Assembly: GCA_049599735.1 (NCBI GenBank)
Contig: JBMYOX010000008.1
Location: forward strand, 12,721-76,720
DNA length: 64,000 bases
From: Pontibacterium sp049599735
GTDB lineage: Bacteria > Pseudomonadota > Gammaproteobacteria > Pseudomonadales > Balneatricaceae
Reading direction: 5' to 3'
Each line of letters opens with the position of its first letter. Position 1 is the stretch's first letter. The translations under genes were made by a program, and so were the position numbers. Positions 25,747-35,210 of the stretch are shown here, piece by piece. The notes under the pieces were generated by a model, which saw only the letters and a list, made by a program, of their open reading frames with translations, did not search any database and was not told the DNA's origin.

Positions 25747-26883
25747 TCATCCTTCAGGTTCACAGCAGAGCTGCTGGCGGCGACGGTTAAGTTCATCACC
25801 CAGTGCTTTGCCTTTAAAGCCTTCGGCGATTAAAGCAGAGGCTTCGAGTTGATTCAGGCGTTCCAGTAACGGGAAAAACAGCGTGGCCGGTGAGTCATCC
25901 GTATTGTGCAGCGCCTGACAGCAGATGAGTATACCCGCCAGTCGTTGCGGGCGTCGTAACAGGTCGAGGGCCTGGATGATTTCAAAGCGTTGTCTGCCAT
26001 TGAGGGCAGCAAACCGGCTGATTTCTGAGTGCCAGCGCTGTACCTGCAGCGCCTGTTCCAGCCAGAGCTTTGGTGTGCGAAGTCGTTCGCAGAACCGGGT
26101 AATTTGAAGGTGGGCCTGCTCGGGCGGCAGTTGCCGGGTGGCGAGTGTCATCAGACAGCTGAAAACCGCTATACCCTGACCGCTTTGCTGCTTCAGTCTG
26201 CTTAAAACACTTTCAGTCTCTGACTGAATACTGGCATTGTCGAACAGGCTCAGCCATTCAGGAAAAAGCACCGACAGTGCACCGCAGCGCTTCAGTAGTT
26301 CAATATAGGTATAAGGTGAGGTTTCGTTGAAGGCGCGCTCACTTTCTTTCCAGACCCGTTCTGCTACCAAGTGGTTCAGTTCATCACTCTCAGACAAGGT
26401 TTGCATCAGTGTCAGGGTTTCTTCGGCAACCCTGAAACCCAGATGGTGATAGCGGGCGGCAAAGCGGGCGACTCTGAGTACTCTTAAAGGATCTTCTGCA
26501 AACGCAGGAGAAACATGGCGAAGAATACGCTGCTCGATGTCTTGCTGGCCGTGATAAGGGTCAATCAGGGTGCCGTCAGCACTTTGTGCGATGGCATTGA
26601 TGGTCAGGTCCCTGCGTTGCAGGTCTTCTTCCAGGGTGACATCCGGGGCTGCAAAATACTGAAAGCCTGTATAACCTTTGCCGGATTTACGCTCGGTACG
26701 GGCCAGGGCGTATTCTTCGCCGCTGCCGGGGTGGATAAAAACCGGAAAGTCTTTGCCAACGGGTTTAAACCCTTTTGCCAGCATGGCATCAGGCGTGGCG
26801 CCAACCACTACCCAGTCTTTATCGTAAACGGGGTAATGCAATAGCTGATCTCTTACGGCGCCGCCGACCAGATAGATTTGCAT
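25747..26883 (-). CDS. cca: tRNA nucleotidyltransferase (CCA-adding)
   Basis: A 378-residue class II CCA-adding enzyme that finishes the 3' end of tRNA. The active site is clear: YLVGGAVRDQLL at 4-15, the acidic pair D21/D23 in YDKDWVV, RRDLTINAIA and DPLRVLRVARFAARY. ATG 26883 gives the family start; a GTG at 26895 would overlap glpE more. E. coli Cca has a C-terminal HD phosphohydrolase domain; here the matching place reads VFSCLMTLATRQ and lacks His-Asp, so that activity is probably lost. The gene lies between glpE and the reductase. Confidence 0.94.
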   Translation of the reverse strand: MQIYLVGGAVRDQLLHYPVYDKDWVVVGATPDAMLAKGFKPVGKDFPVFIHPGSGEEYALARTERKSGKGYTGFQYFAAPDVTLEEDLQRRDLTINAIAQSADGTLIDPYHGQQDIEQRILRHVSPAFAEDPLRVLRVARFAARYHHLGFRVAEETLTLMQTLSESDELNHLVAERVWKESERAFNETSPYTYIELLKRCGALSVLFPEWLSLFDNASIQSETESVLSRLKQQSGQGIAVFSCLMTLATRQLPPEQAHLQITRFCERLRTPKLWLEQALQVQRWHSEISRFAALNGRQRFEIIQALDLLRRPQRLAGILICCQALHNTDDSPATLFFPLLERLNQLEASALIAEGFKGKALGDELNRRRQQLCCEPEG

Positions 26884-26884
26884 A

Positions 26885-27202
26885 TCAGCGCTCACAAAGT
26901 TCCGGAAAATCTACCCGCCAGGCTTCGAATCCACCATTAACACTATAGACATTATCAAAGCCCTGGTGTGCCAGGTAATCCGCTGCGGACTGGCTACTGA
27001 CACCGTGATAGCAGCAGACTAGCAAAGGTTTATCCATATCGGCTTCGTGCAGAAACTGGTGCAGGTTGTTGTTGGAAATATTAACAGCGCCGGGCATATG
27101 GCCGGTCTGAAAGCTTTGCGCATCGCGAATATCCGCAACGGTTGCACCTTGCGCTAATAGCTCCTGAGCCTGTGTGGTAGAGATACAGCTATATTGATCC
27201 AT
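26885..27202 (-). CDS. glpE: GlpE-like thiosulfate sulfurtransferase (rhodanese)
   Basis: A 105-residue single-domain rhodanese. The active-site loop is CCYHGVSSQ with catalytic Cys at the expected place, and DIRDAQSFQTGHMPGAVNI and the FDNVYSVNGGFEAW end match GlpE. ATG 27202 is preceded by AAAGGT; the longer in-frame start at 27262 adds 20 residues that would overlap apaH. Cytosolic; moves sulfur from thiosulfate to cyanide or thioredoxin in vitro, natural acceptor uncertain. Confidence 0.92.
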   Translation of the reverse strand: MDQYSCISTTQAQELLAQGATVADIRDAQSFQTGHMPGAVNISNNNLHQFLHEADMDKPLLVCCYHGVSSQSAADYLAHQGFDNVYSVNGGFEAWRVDFPELCER

Positions 27203-27237
27203 ATTGATAACCTTTTTAATCATATTGGAAAAAGTAG

Positions 27238-28056
27238 TTAGCAGGACTTTAAAGCGCTGCATTCACAATGAAAGAGCATCTGGTCTTCCAATCGCATAGC
27301 GGTTAGCTGATTGCCCCAGACGCAGCCTGTGTCCAGGGCAAAAACATTATCTGCTTCCGCATAACCTTCCAGCGCCGCCCAGTGGCCAAAGATAATCGCT
27401 ATTTCAGCACTTTTGCGGGGGTGGTGGAACCAGGGAAGGTAACCTTCGGGCTGGGACTCCAGAGTGCCTTTTGTTTTAAGTTCGAGGCGACCCTGATCGT
27501 CACAAAAGCGCATACGGGTCAGGTAGTTGGTAATCAGGCGCAGGCGATCCCAGCCTGCAAGGCCGTCCTGCCACTGATTTGGTAAATTGCCATACATCTG
27601 AGAAAAGAAGTCCCGGGCGTTTTTGCCCGTTAGAACCGCTTCGACTTCGCCAGCCCGGGCGCGGGCTTTTTTAAGGGACCAGTCAGGCGGAATGCCCGCA
27701 TGTACCATGGCATAACCCAGGGCCTTATCAACCACCAGCAGGGGTTGTTGACGTAACCAGTCCATCAGGGCTTCGCGGTCAGGGGCGTCCAGAATTTCCT
27801 GCAGGGTATCACTGCGCCGGGCGTGGGTTGTGCCATAGTGTACCGCCAGCAAATGCAAATCATGATTGCCCAGAACAATGCGTGCGCGTTTACCCAGTCG
27901 CTTAAGAAAACGCAGGGTTTTCAGCGAATCAGGCCCCCGGTTGACTAGATCACCCGCAATCCACAGCTGATCCTGATCACCGAAGCCGATCTTATCAAGC
28001 AGTTGTTGCAGCTGCGTGTAGCAGCCCTGTATATCACCGATTGCGTAAGTGGCCAT
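27238..28056 (-). CDS. apaH: Symmetrical diadenosine tetraphosphatase
   Basis: A 272-residue calcineurin-like phosphoesterase that cleaves Ap4A into two ADP. Metal-binding motifs are in order: YAIGDIQGCY, GDLVNRGPDSL and VLGNHDLHLL, and HAGIPPDW follows. The length matches E. coli ApaH (280). The rsmA-apaG-apaH order is kept. The stop is 35 bases before the glpE start, so glpE may share its transcript. Confidence 0.97.
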   Translation of the reverse strand: MATYAIGDIQGCYTQLQQLLDKIGFGDQDQLWIAGDLVNRGPDSLKTLRFLKRLGKRARIVLGNHDLHLLAVHYGTTHARRSDTLQEILDAPDREALMDWLRQQPLLVVDKALGYAMVHAGIPPDWSLKKARARAGEVEAVLTGKNARDFFSQMYGNLPNQWQDGLAGWDRLRLITNYLTRMRFCDDQGRLELKTKGTLESQPEGYLPWFHHPRKSAEIAIIFGHWAALEGYAEADNVFALDTGCVWGNQLTAMRLEDQMLFHCECSALKSC

Positions 28057-28152
28057 CGCGGTTCTGGACTCCGGTTTTTAACTGATGGTCAGCAGTGTAT
28101 CAGAGCAGGCGCGGGTGATCCGCCCCGTCGTTGTTGTGCCTCAGTACGGTTT

Positions 28153-28539
28153 TTAATGCAATGCGTTGGGGGTTGCCAGGGTAAAGGGAATAACAGGGGC
28201 GCTGAAGGTCGCACCATCATCCCGGCGCATCTGGTAGCAGCCCTGCATACTGCCCACGCTGGTGGCCAGTACGGTGCCGCTGGTGTAGCTGTAGCTGTTT
28301 TCCGGTTCAATAACCGGCTGCTCGCCAACCACGCCTTCGCCTTCGACTTCCTGGGAGTGCTCATTGCCATCCACAATCAGCCAGCGTCGGCTTAGCAGCT
28401 GGACGGACTGCGGGTTATGGTTGGTGATGGTGATATGGTAAGAGAATACATAACGTTTGCTGTCCGGGTCGGACTGCTCTGCCAGATAGTTGGTTTCTAC
28501 GTTAATCTGGATGTTCTCTTCCGGGCTGTCAATCTGCAT
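28153..28539 (-). CDS. apaG: ApaG protein
   Basis: A 128-residue ApaG-domain protein with a fibronectin-III-like beta fold. YVFSYHITITNHNPQSVQLLSRRW (two family strands), VEGEGVVGEQP and the GSMQGCYQM segment are diagnostic. ApaG was linked to Co2+ resistance; its molecular role is not settled. It sits nine bases after rsmA and 96 bases before apaH. Confidence 0.96.
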   Translation of the reverse strand: MQIDSPEENIQINVETNYLAEQSDPDSKRYVFSYHITITNHNPQSVQLLSRRWLIVDGNEHSQEVEGEGVVGEQPVIEPENSYSYTSGTVLATSVGSMQGCYQMRRDDGATFSAPVIPFTLATPNALH

Positions 28540-28548
28540 AGGCTGTGC

Positions 28549-29364
28549 TTAACCCTTATTATTTTGTTTCTGGTTGAGGTGGTCGCTGATGCGGACGAAC
28601 TGCTCTAGTGTCAGACGCTCAGGGCGCAGAGAAGGGTCTATATTCAGGGCTTCCAGTTCTTCGCCGCTCATGACGGGTTTCATATTGTTACGTAATGTCT
28701 TACGGCGCTGACCAAAGGCCATACGTACCACATCCCGCAACAGGTCTTCATTTTGCGCTTTAAACGGCAGTGTCTGATAAGGCGTCAGGCGGATAATGGC
28801 TGAATCAACCTTAGGTGCCGGGTTAAAGGCTTCGGGTGGCACAATAAACAGGGCTTCTACTTTGCAGTAATACTGGGCCATGATGCCCAGGCGTCCATAG
28901 TTGTTTTCGCCAGGCCCGGCGGCCATACGGTCCACCACTTCTTTCTGCAGCATAAAATGCATATCTTCTATCTGCCCGGCATGACTCAGCAGATGGAAAA
29001 TCAGTTGTGTGGATATATTATATGGCAGGTTACCTACAACCCGCAGGCGACGGTCATCTTCGCGCAGGGAAGCGAAGTCGAACTTCATGGCATCTGTTTC
29101 AAAAATACGGAATTTATCGCCGTAATTAAAAAACTTGGTACGCAAAATAGGCGGCAGATCACGATCCAGTTCGATCGCATCCAGCGCACCGGCACCATCC
29201 AGTAACTCTTCAGTCAGCGCACCCAGGCCCGGCCCGATTTCAACTAAATGGTCTGATTCATGGGGGGCGATGGCACGGATAATCCGGCGAATGACACCGT
29301 GATCATGCAGGAAGTTCTGCCCGAAACGTTTACGGGCTTTATGCATTGCAGGTTTTTGGCTCAT
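28549..29364 (-). CDS. rsmA: 16S rRNA dimethyladenosine transferase
   Basis: A 271-residue enzyme (KsgA) that dimethylates A1518 and A1519 of 16S rRNA late in 30S assembly. RKRFGQNFLHDHGVI, VEIGPGLGALTEELL (SAM loop) and VGNLPYNISTQLIFHLL (the NLPY catalytic motif) are all present. It follows pdxA by five bases and leads to apaG, the conserved surA-pdxA-rsmA-apaG-apaH order. Confidence 0.98.
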   Translation of the reverse strand: MSQKPAMHKARKRFGQNFLHDHGVIRRIIRAIAPHESDHLVEIGPGLGALTEELLDGAGALDAIELDRDLPPILRTKFFNYGDKFRIFETDAMKFDFASLREDDRRLRVVGNLPYNISTQLIFHLLSHAGQIEDMHFMLQKEVVDRMAAGPGENNYGRLGIMAQYYCKVEALFIVPPEAFNPAPKVDSAIIRLTPYQTLPFKAQNEDLLRDVVRMAFGQRRKTLRNNMKPVMSGEELEALNIDPSLRPERLTLEQFVRISDHLNQKQNNKG

Positions 29365-29369
29365 CAGAA

Positions 29370-30365
29370 TCAGTTCGTTGGTTGTTGGTGTGCGGCCATA
29401 GTGGCAGCGTAGTTGATCGCAGTTTGCAGGCTGCCCTGATCGGCAAGACCGGTGCCTGCCAGATCCAGTGCGGTGCCATGATCAACAGACGTGCGGATAA
29501 TGGGCATGCCCAGTGTAACATTAACGGCCCGCCCGAATCCTTTGTATTTCAAAACAGGTAATCCCTGATCATGATACATCGCCATCACGGCATCCGCGTT
29601 AGTCAGATATTTTTCTGTAAACAACGTATCTGCCGGTAGCGGCCCTGTCAGATTCATGCCCTGAGTGCGCAACTTTTCGAGGGTGGGTTCTATTATTTCG
29701 ATTTCTTCGCGGCCCAGGTGTCCGCCTTCACCTGCATGGGGATTAAGACCGGCGACCAGTATATGGGGATTGCTCAGGCCAAAGGCACTTTTTAAATCCT
29801 GATGTAAAATGCCCAGCACTTCAGTAAGCAGTTCAGGGGTAATGCTGTCAGCCACATCACGCAGGGGCAGGTGGGTGGTGGCCAGCGCCACCCGCAGACC
29901 TTCAGTGGCCAGCATCATTACTACCTTTGAACTACCGGTCAGTGCTTCCAGAAATTCCGTATGGCCGCTGAAGGCAATACCGGCATCATTAATAATGCCT
30001 TTATGTACCGGCGCGGTAACCAGTGCATCGAAGGTGCCTTCAAGACAGCCTTCAGCAGCCAGGCGCAGGGTTTCCAACACATAGGCACTGTTCGCCGTTG
30101 AAAGTTGGCCAGTGGTTACGTTTTCTGCCAGATCAACCGGCATAACGGTCAGGCAGCCTGGTTCAGAGGCTTGCGGAGCCGTATCCGGGTTAAAAACACG
30201 GAGGTTTAGCGGCAGGTTCAGCGCTGTTGCACGGGTTTTTAGCAAACCGGGGTCAGCAATAACCACCAGTTCATGGTTGTGGCACTGCTGTGCAATCTGA
30301 ATACAGAGGTCCGGGCCTATACCGGCAGGCTCGCCTGCTGTGATGGCCAGTCGAAGTATGCTCAC
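29370..30365 (-). CDS. pdxA: 4-hydroxythreonine-4-phosphate dehydrogenase
   Basis: A 331-residue NAD- and zinc-dependent enzyme of pyridoxal phosphate synthesis. ITAGEPAGIGPDL at the start, TAPVHKGIIND and FSGHTEFLE in the middle, and MYHDQGLPVLKYKGFG (a metal-ligand His) near the end identify PdxA. It lies between surA and rsmA with 12- and five-base gaps. Together with pdxH at 22234 it provides two steps of vitamin B6 synthesis in this window. Confidence 0.97.
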   Translation of the reverse strand: MSILRLAITAGEPAGIGPDLCIQIAQQCHNHELVVIADPGLLKTRATALNLPLNLRVFNPDTAPQASEPGCLTVMPVDLAENVTTGQLSTANSAYVLETLRLAAEGCLEGTFDALVTAPVHKGIINDAGIAFSGHTEFLEALTGSSKVVMMLATEGLRVALATTHLPLRDVADSITPELLTEVLGILHQDLKSAFGLSNPHILVAGLNPHAGEGGHLGREEIEIIEPTLEKLRTQGMNLTGPLPADTLFTEKYLTNADAVMAMYHDQGLPVLKYKGFGRAVNVTLGMPIIRTSVDHGTALDLAGTGLADQGSLQTAINYAATMAAHQQPTN

Positions 30366-30377
30366 GTCTGATGGCCC

Positions 30378-31667
30378 TTATTCTTTAATTTCGATATAGG
30401 CCTGGGAGTGAATTTCACGTATCCAGTTATCGAGTTCTTCGTTAAATCGGCGCTTGCGAATCACGTTCCGGGCTTCATTTTCCCGCATTTCAGTGCTGAC
30501 ATCCTGGGTGCGGCGGTCCCGAGCCCAGAGGATATGCCAGCCAAAGCGGGACTTGAAGGGCTCTGATGTCTGCCCCGCTGGCGTACGGTTCATGACCTGT
30601 TCAAATTCAGGCACCATCTGGCCATTTTGTGTCCAGCCCATATCACCGCCTTCAGAGCCGCTGGCAGCATCATCGCTGTATTCGGTTGCCAGCTGCTCGA
30701 AGGACTCACCTTGTTTCAGACGTTCAGCAAGTTCGTAGATTTTTTGGCGGGTTTGCCCGGCGCTTCGGATTTCAGTGGGTTTTAACAGAATGTGACTGAT
30801 TTGTGTCTGTTCAATCAGCATTTGTTCACCACCGCGTTTATCGTTCACCTTAATGATATGAAAACCACCGGGTGTGCGTACAGGGGCTGACACAGAGCCA
30901 ACCTGAGCATTTTTAAGCGCAAGGCGGAGTTGTTGTGGCAGTTCGTTGAGTTGTCGCCATCCCAAATCGCCGCCTTTCAGGGCGTTAGGAGCATTGGAAT
31001 AGCTGATAGCTGCCTGGGCGAAGTCAGCCCCGGTCTTCAATTGCTGGTAAAGTGCCTGTGCTTTTTTTTCTGCCGCCTGGATCAGTGCGGGTGAAGCCTG
31101 AGTTGGCACGGAAAACAGGATATTGCTCAGCAGATACTCAGCGTGAGCCCGGGCTTTGCCTTCATCCGACTCCAGGTAGTTACGCAGATCCTGTTCGCTG
31201 ATACGAATACGGCGATTAACCTGGCTTTGCTGTACCTGAGAGATCAGCAATTCACGGCTGACCTGTTCACGGAAACTGTCAAAATCACGGCCTTCTTTGA
31301 TAATGGCTGCGCGAAACTGTTCCAGTGATAATTTATTCTGTTTGGCGATGTTTTGCAGGGCTGCGGCCAGTTGCCGGTCAGAAATCCGGATGCCTTGTTG
31401 TTCGGCAACCTGTAGTTGCAGACTATCCAGTATTAAACGGTCGAGAACCTGCTGGCGCAGGATGTTTTGTGCAGGCAAAGCCGTCTGGCGGGCTTTCAAC
31501 TGTTCGCTGACCAGGTTGATACGTGTGTTCAACTCGCTTTGCAGCACAATGCCATCGTTAGCGATTGCAACGACCCGATCCAGGGGGATCTCCTGGGCAT
31601 AAACGCTGAGTGAAAGTACGCTGCCTGCAATCGCTGTGGTAATCCGTTTGCTGAGTTTAAAAGTCAT
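30378..31667 (-). CDS. surA: Periplasmic chaperone/isomerase SurA
   Basis: A 429-residue periplasmic chaperone for outer-membrane proteins. A signal peptide (FKLSKRITTAIAGSVLSLSV, cleavage after YAQ), the N-terminal SurA domain (IPLDRVVAIANDGIVLQSEL), then two parvulin domains starting near AHAEYLLSNILF and EQTQISHILL. ATG 31667 gives a normal signal peptide and overlaps the lptD stop by 11 bases; the in-frame start at 31703 is longer and less typical. It is coupled to lptD, whose product it helps fold. Confidence 0.96.
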   Translation of the reverse strand: MTFKLSKRITTAIAGSVLSLSVYAQEIPLDRVVAIANDGIVLQSELNTRINLVSEQLKARQTALPAQNILRQQVLDRLILDSLQLQVAEQQGIRISDRQLAAALQNIAKQNKLSLEQFRAAIIKEGRDFDSFREQVSRELLISQVQQSQVNRRIRISEQDLRNYLESDEGKARAHAEYLLSNILFSVPTQASPALIQAAEKKAQALYQQLKTGADFAQAAISYSNAPNALKGGDLGWRQLNELPQQLRLALKNAQVGSVSAPVRTPGGFHIIKVNDKRGGEQMLIEQTQISHILLKPTEIRSAGQTRQKIYELAERLKQGESFEQLATEYSDDAASGSEGGDMGWTQNGQMVPEFEQVMNRTPAGQTSEPFKSRFGWHILWARDRRTQDVSTEMRENEARNVIRKRRFNEELDNWIREIHSQAYIEIKE

Positions 31668-34026
31668 CTTGTAGATCTCGCGCCTTAAAACCAGTGATAT
31701 CATTGAGGAATCCTGTATTGCTACTGCTGATCGATCCCAGTCCTTTCAGGATGAAGCGCAGGAAAAGTCCGCTGTCATGTGTGTCTGTATCCGTTAGCCA
31801 GCGGCGTCCGGTGAGTTGCAGTTTCCAGCAGCAACTTTCGTACTCAAGGCCCAGAACGGTTTCCAGGTCGGTGGTGTCTTTGAAATTGTGCTGCCAGCGC
31901 CCCAGTGTTGTCCAGCGCGGTGACAGCGGCCAGATAAAATGTAAATCGGTCTGTTCGCGTGTATCTTCTTCAAAACGGTAACTGAAGTTAACCTGTTGAT
32001 CCACACTCTCCTGATAACTCAGGCGAATGTTGGTTTCTTTAGTATCGAGGTTTGAATAGGCTAACACATTGTCCAGTGTGATCTTCAAATGACCGTTATA
32101 GTTCCATACGGCTTCCAGGGCGATGTCAGATTGTTTGGCTGTTTCTGCACTGCCACTGAGTACCACATCCCGGTCATCCAGGTAAAAGGCCTGTCCGGCA
32201 CTGATGCTGGCGCGTTCGTAGCCGTTGCTTTCAAACAACCGGCTGGTGAGGCCGAGAGAGATTTTCTGAGCATCGCCGATACGGTCCCGGCCACTGAAAC
32301 GGTTGGTACGAAACAGTGAACGGTAGTCAAAATTAAGCAGTGAGGTATCGAAGTCCGGTGCGGCTGTTTGATCTTTATCAGGGATATAAAGCATAAACAA
32401 GCGCGGCTCCAGTGTCTGCAGGCCACCGGTTTCCAGGTCGCGTTCAAAGACTAAACCGCTGTCCAGACTGGCAACCGGAATACTGTAACCAGGCGTGCCG
32501 TTCACGCCTTCTATCTGATTGTTCAGTGAGTACTGAGTATTCCACAGAGACACTGAGGGCGACAGATAACCCCAGTTGCGGCTGTAGCGCTTGCTGAGCT
32601 TGGGTGTGAAGTGGAACCGGCTGCCGGTGAGGCGGTCGCTGCCTGTCAATCCGTCGATATCACGGTCGAAATAGACATACTCGGTTTGATAATTAAGCTG
32701 TGCAAACTCAAGATCGTTATTGCCGTTCAGCTGTAACTGGGGCAGGCGACGATAAGGTTTTGTACCTGAGACCAGTGACTGGTAGCTGTGTAAACGTGCT
32801 AATGCATTCCAGTTGTTGCCGTAATAGGTCAGCTGGCCTTTACGATTAAGGTGAGAGACACGTTCAACGTTCAGGCCAGTATCCAGGTCATCAAAATAGT
32901 CATTATCGCTGACGGTTGTATAGTCAATCAGGGAATGCCAGCCTTCTGCAGGCCGCCCCCGGGTTGTCAGTCGGGCAAGCCAGCGGTCGTCCAGAAACAG
33001 TTTGTCGTCCGGCAGATAGGCCAGCCCAAACTGGGTGTTATAGCGCTCGCTGAGATAACGGAATTCATTTTCCAGCAAGACTCCCCGTTCGCCGATCCAG
33101 CGCGGTGTCAGGGTGTCATCGTAATTAGGTGCCAGATTGAAGTAGTAGGGTGCCGACAGGTCAAGACCATTGCTTTTTGCATAACTGATGTCGGGGTAAA
33201 GAAAGCCACTCTGGCGGCGTTCATCAATGGGGAAGCTTAAGTAAGGTGAGTAAAAAATGGGCACCGGTCCGACTTTAAGTGTGGCATTGCGGGCAACACC
33301 AAAACCGGTTGTGTCGTCCAGACTGATAGTACTTGCGCTGATTTGCCAGTCCTCGTTACCCGGCGGGCAAAAGGTGTACTGACCGTTTTCCAGGGTAAAA
33401 GTATTGTCCGGGTCGCGCCTGATCTCAGTGGCTTTGCCGCGCAGATGATCTTCATGCAGGACAAACTGAGCATTATGAAACCGGCCCTGATGGCTGTTCA
33501 GATTAACGGTGGCATCTGAAGCAGTCACTAAGACGCCGGGCTCACGATAAATTACGTCCGTCTTAAAATGTGCCTGGTCCTGTGCCTGATTAATATCAGC
33601 CTGCTCAGATGACAGTCGTTGTTTCCCCTGGCGCAGATAGACCTGGTTACGCAGTTCGGTGCCGCCATCCAGTGCAGACTTAACATTGCCAGCGTTAAGG
33701 TAGACAGGTGGTGCCGCGTCCTCTTCATCCCCATGACGTTGAAACTGTGGTTCAATATAGCGGCCCTGACAGGCGAGTCCGTTTGGCTGACTGATCCAGT
33801 CGAGCTTTTGATAGCGACTAACCAGTGTATTGCCAGCAGATACCAGCGGCGCTTTTATTTTGCCTGAGGGTTCGTGATTACAGTGCCAGCGACCGTCTGC
33901 TGTCAGGCTGCAATTCCAAACCGATGTGCCAGATGTGGGTGCAGCGTTTGCGTAGCTACTGCCAGCAGAAGACAGGGCGGCAATCGCCAGTACAATATTG
34001 TACGGTAAAGCTTTAACTGGGGGCAT
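31657..34026 (-). CDS. lptD: LPS-assembly protein LptD
   Basis: A 789-residue outer-membrane beta-barrel that inserts LPS in the outer leaflet with LptE. A signal peptide covers about 1-28 (ALPYNIVLAIAALSSAGSSY). It is followed by the OstA-type jelly-roll domain (LRQGKQRLSSEQADINQA, YREPGVLVTASDAT, KATEIRRD) and a barrel of about 550 residues. Cys residues in WNCSL, the RWHCN segment and the adjacent CC of ESCCWKL fit the disulfide exchange needed for maturation. surA follows, overlapping by 11 bases. It is divergent from amgK. Confidence 0.97.
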   Translation of the reverse strand: MPPVKALPYNIVLAIAALSSAGSSYANAAPTSGTSVWNCSLTADGRWHCNHEPSGKIKAPLVSAGNTLVSRYQKLDWISQPNGLACQGRYIEPQFQRHGDEEDAAPPVYLNAGNVKSALDGGTELRNQVYLRQGKQRLSSEQADINQAQDQAHFKTDVIYREPGVLVTASDATVNLNSHQGRFHNAQFVLHEDHLRGKATEIRRDPDNTFTLENGQYTFCPPGNEDWQISASTISLDDTTGFGVARNATLKVGPVPIFYSPYLSFPIDERRQSGFLYPDISYAKSNGLDLSAPYYFNLAPNYDDTLTPRWIGERGVLLENEFRYLSERYNTQFGLAYLPDDKLFLDDRWLARLTTRGRPAEGWHSLIDYTTVSDNDYFDDLDTGLNVERVSHLNRKGQLTYYGNNWNALARLHSYQSLVSGTKPYRRLPQLQLNGNNDLEFAQLNYQTEYVYFDRDIDGLTGSDRLTGSRFHFTPKLSKRYSRNWGYLSPSVSLWNTQYSLNNQIEGVNGTPGYSIPVASLDSGLVFERDLETGGLQTLEPRLFMLYIPDKDQTAAPDFDTSLLNFDYRSLFRTNRFSGRDRIGDAQKISLGLTSRLFESNGYERASISAGQAFYLDDRDVVLSGSAETAKQSDIALEAVWNYNGHLKITLDNVLAYSNLDTKETNIRLSYQESVDQQVNFSYRFEEDTREQTDLHFIWPLSPRWTTLGRWQHNFKDTTDLETVLGLEYESCCWKLQLTGRRWLTDTDTHDSGLFLRFILKGLGSISSSNTGFLNDITGFKARDLQDDF

Positions 34027-34154
34027 TTGTAAACGTAGCTCCTTCTGGCTGAATACCGGCTCGTCCGGTTTCTTGCCGCCCCCCTGTCGCGTAACATGAG
34101 GCAGGCGGGGAATAATAAAACATTAAAACGATTATGTGCAGAGGATCAGGCCTA

Positions 34155-35210
34155 ATGGATTCACGTTTAAGTGAATTAACCCGGTGGGTGGAACAGGTTT
34201 TTCAAAATGAAGCGCGCCCGCTGTCGACACAGTGGAGTTGTAAGGTGGTATCAGGGGACGCCAGTTTCAGGCGTTATTTTCGGGTGTCTGATGCGGGGCG
34301 CAGCTGGATTGCGGTTGATGCGCCGCCGGAAAAAGAAGACAGCCGACCTTTTGTTGAAGTCGCCGAGGCCTGGTTGCCGCTGAGTGTCTCTGTGCCTGAC
34401 ATTATGGCCACTGATCTTGAACGGGGCTTTATGCTGCTGGAAGACTTTGGCGATCTGCAGTATCTGGCGGAACTGACCCCTCAATCGGCAGATCAGCTTT
34501 ATAGCCTGGCGTTGGATGAGCTGGTGAAAATTCAGGGTTGTCGCTCTCTGAATGGGCGTGATTTACCGCCTTATGACCAGGCCATGCTGATGCGGGAAAT
34601 GATGTTGTTTTGTGACTGGTTTTTACAGCAGCTACTGGGACTGGAGCTGTCTCCGAAAGAACAGGCAGCACTGGAACAGTTATTTCATGCCCTGGCGGTC
34701 TCGGCTCTGGCGCAGCCTCAGGTCTGTGTGCACCGGGATTTTCACTCGCGCAACCTGATGCTCTGTGAAGATGGACGAACGGGCGTGATTGATTTTCAGG
34801 ATGCGGTAATGGGCCCTGTGACTTATGACCTGGTCTCGCTGCTGCGTGACTGTTATATCAGCTGGCCGGATGATGACGTAGAGCGGTGGGTTGCGGCTTT
34901 TGTTGAACGTTTAAAGCAGCGTCCGTCTATGCAGGCCATCGAATCCAATCAGTTTAAGACCTGGTTTGATTTGATGGGTATGCAGCGCCACCTGAAAGCG
35001 GTGGGTATCTTTGCCCGTCTGAATATTCGTGATGGAAAAGCGGCTTACCTGCAGGATATACCCCGCACATTTACCTACCTGATTAAAGTGGGGGGGCAGT
35101 ATCCGGCGTTTCAGCCCGTTGTTGCCTGGTTTGAAGCGGTAGTTGTGCCTGCGATGGTTCAGAGTGAGTTGTTTGATAACGCTCAGATGCAGCGTTGGCT
35201 TAAACCATGA
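34155..35210 (+). CDS. amgK: N-acetylmuramate/N-acetylglucosamine anomeric kinase
   Basis: A 351-residue kinase of the aminoglycoside-phosphotransferase fold. The ATP/Mg motifs CVHRDFHSRNLMLC and GVIDFQDAVMGP are complete. In Pseudomonas AmgK phosphorylates MurNAc at C1 during peptidoglycan recycling. I use ATG 34155 (MDSRLSELTRWVEQ); the ATG at 34134 would add seven residues. It overlaps murU by four bases, which is the main reason for the amgK call over a generic phosphotransferase. Confidence 0.93.
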   Translation: MDSRLSELTRWVEQVFQNEARPLSTQWSCKVVSGDASFRRYFRVSDAGRSWIAVDAPPEKEDSRPFVEVAEAWLPLSVSVPDIMATDLERGFMLLEDFGDLQYLAELTPQSADQLYSLALDELVKIQGCRSLNGRDLPPYDQAMLMREMMLFCDWFLQQLLGLELSPKEQAALEQLFHALAVSALAQPQVCVHRDFHSRNLMLCEDGRTGVIDFQDAVMGPVTYDLVSLLRDCYISWPDDDVERWVAAFVERLKQRPSMQAIESNQFKTWFDLMGMQRHLKAVGIFARLNIRDGKAAYLQDIPRTFTYLIKVGGQYPAFQPVVAWFEAVVVPAMVQSELFDNAQMQRWLKP

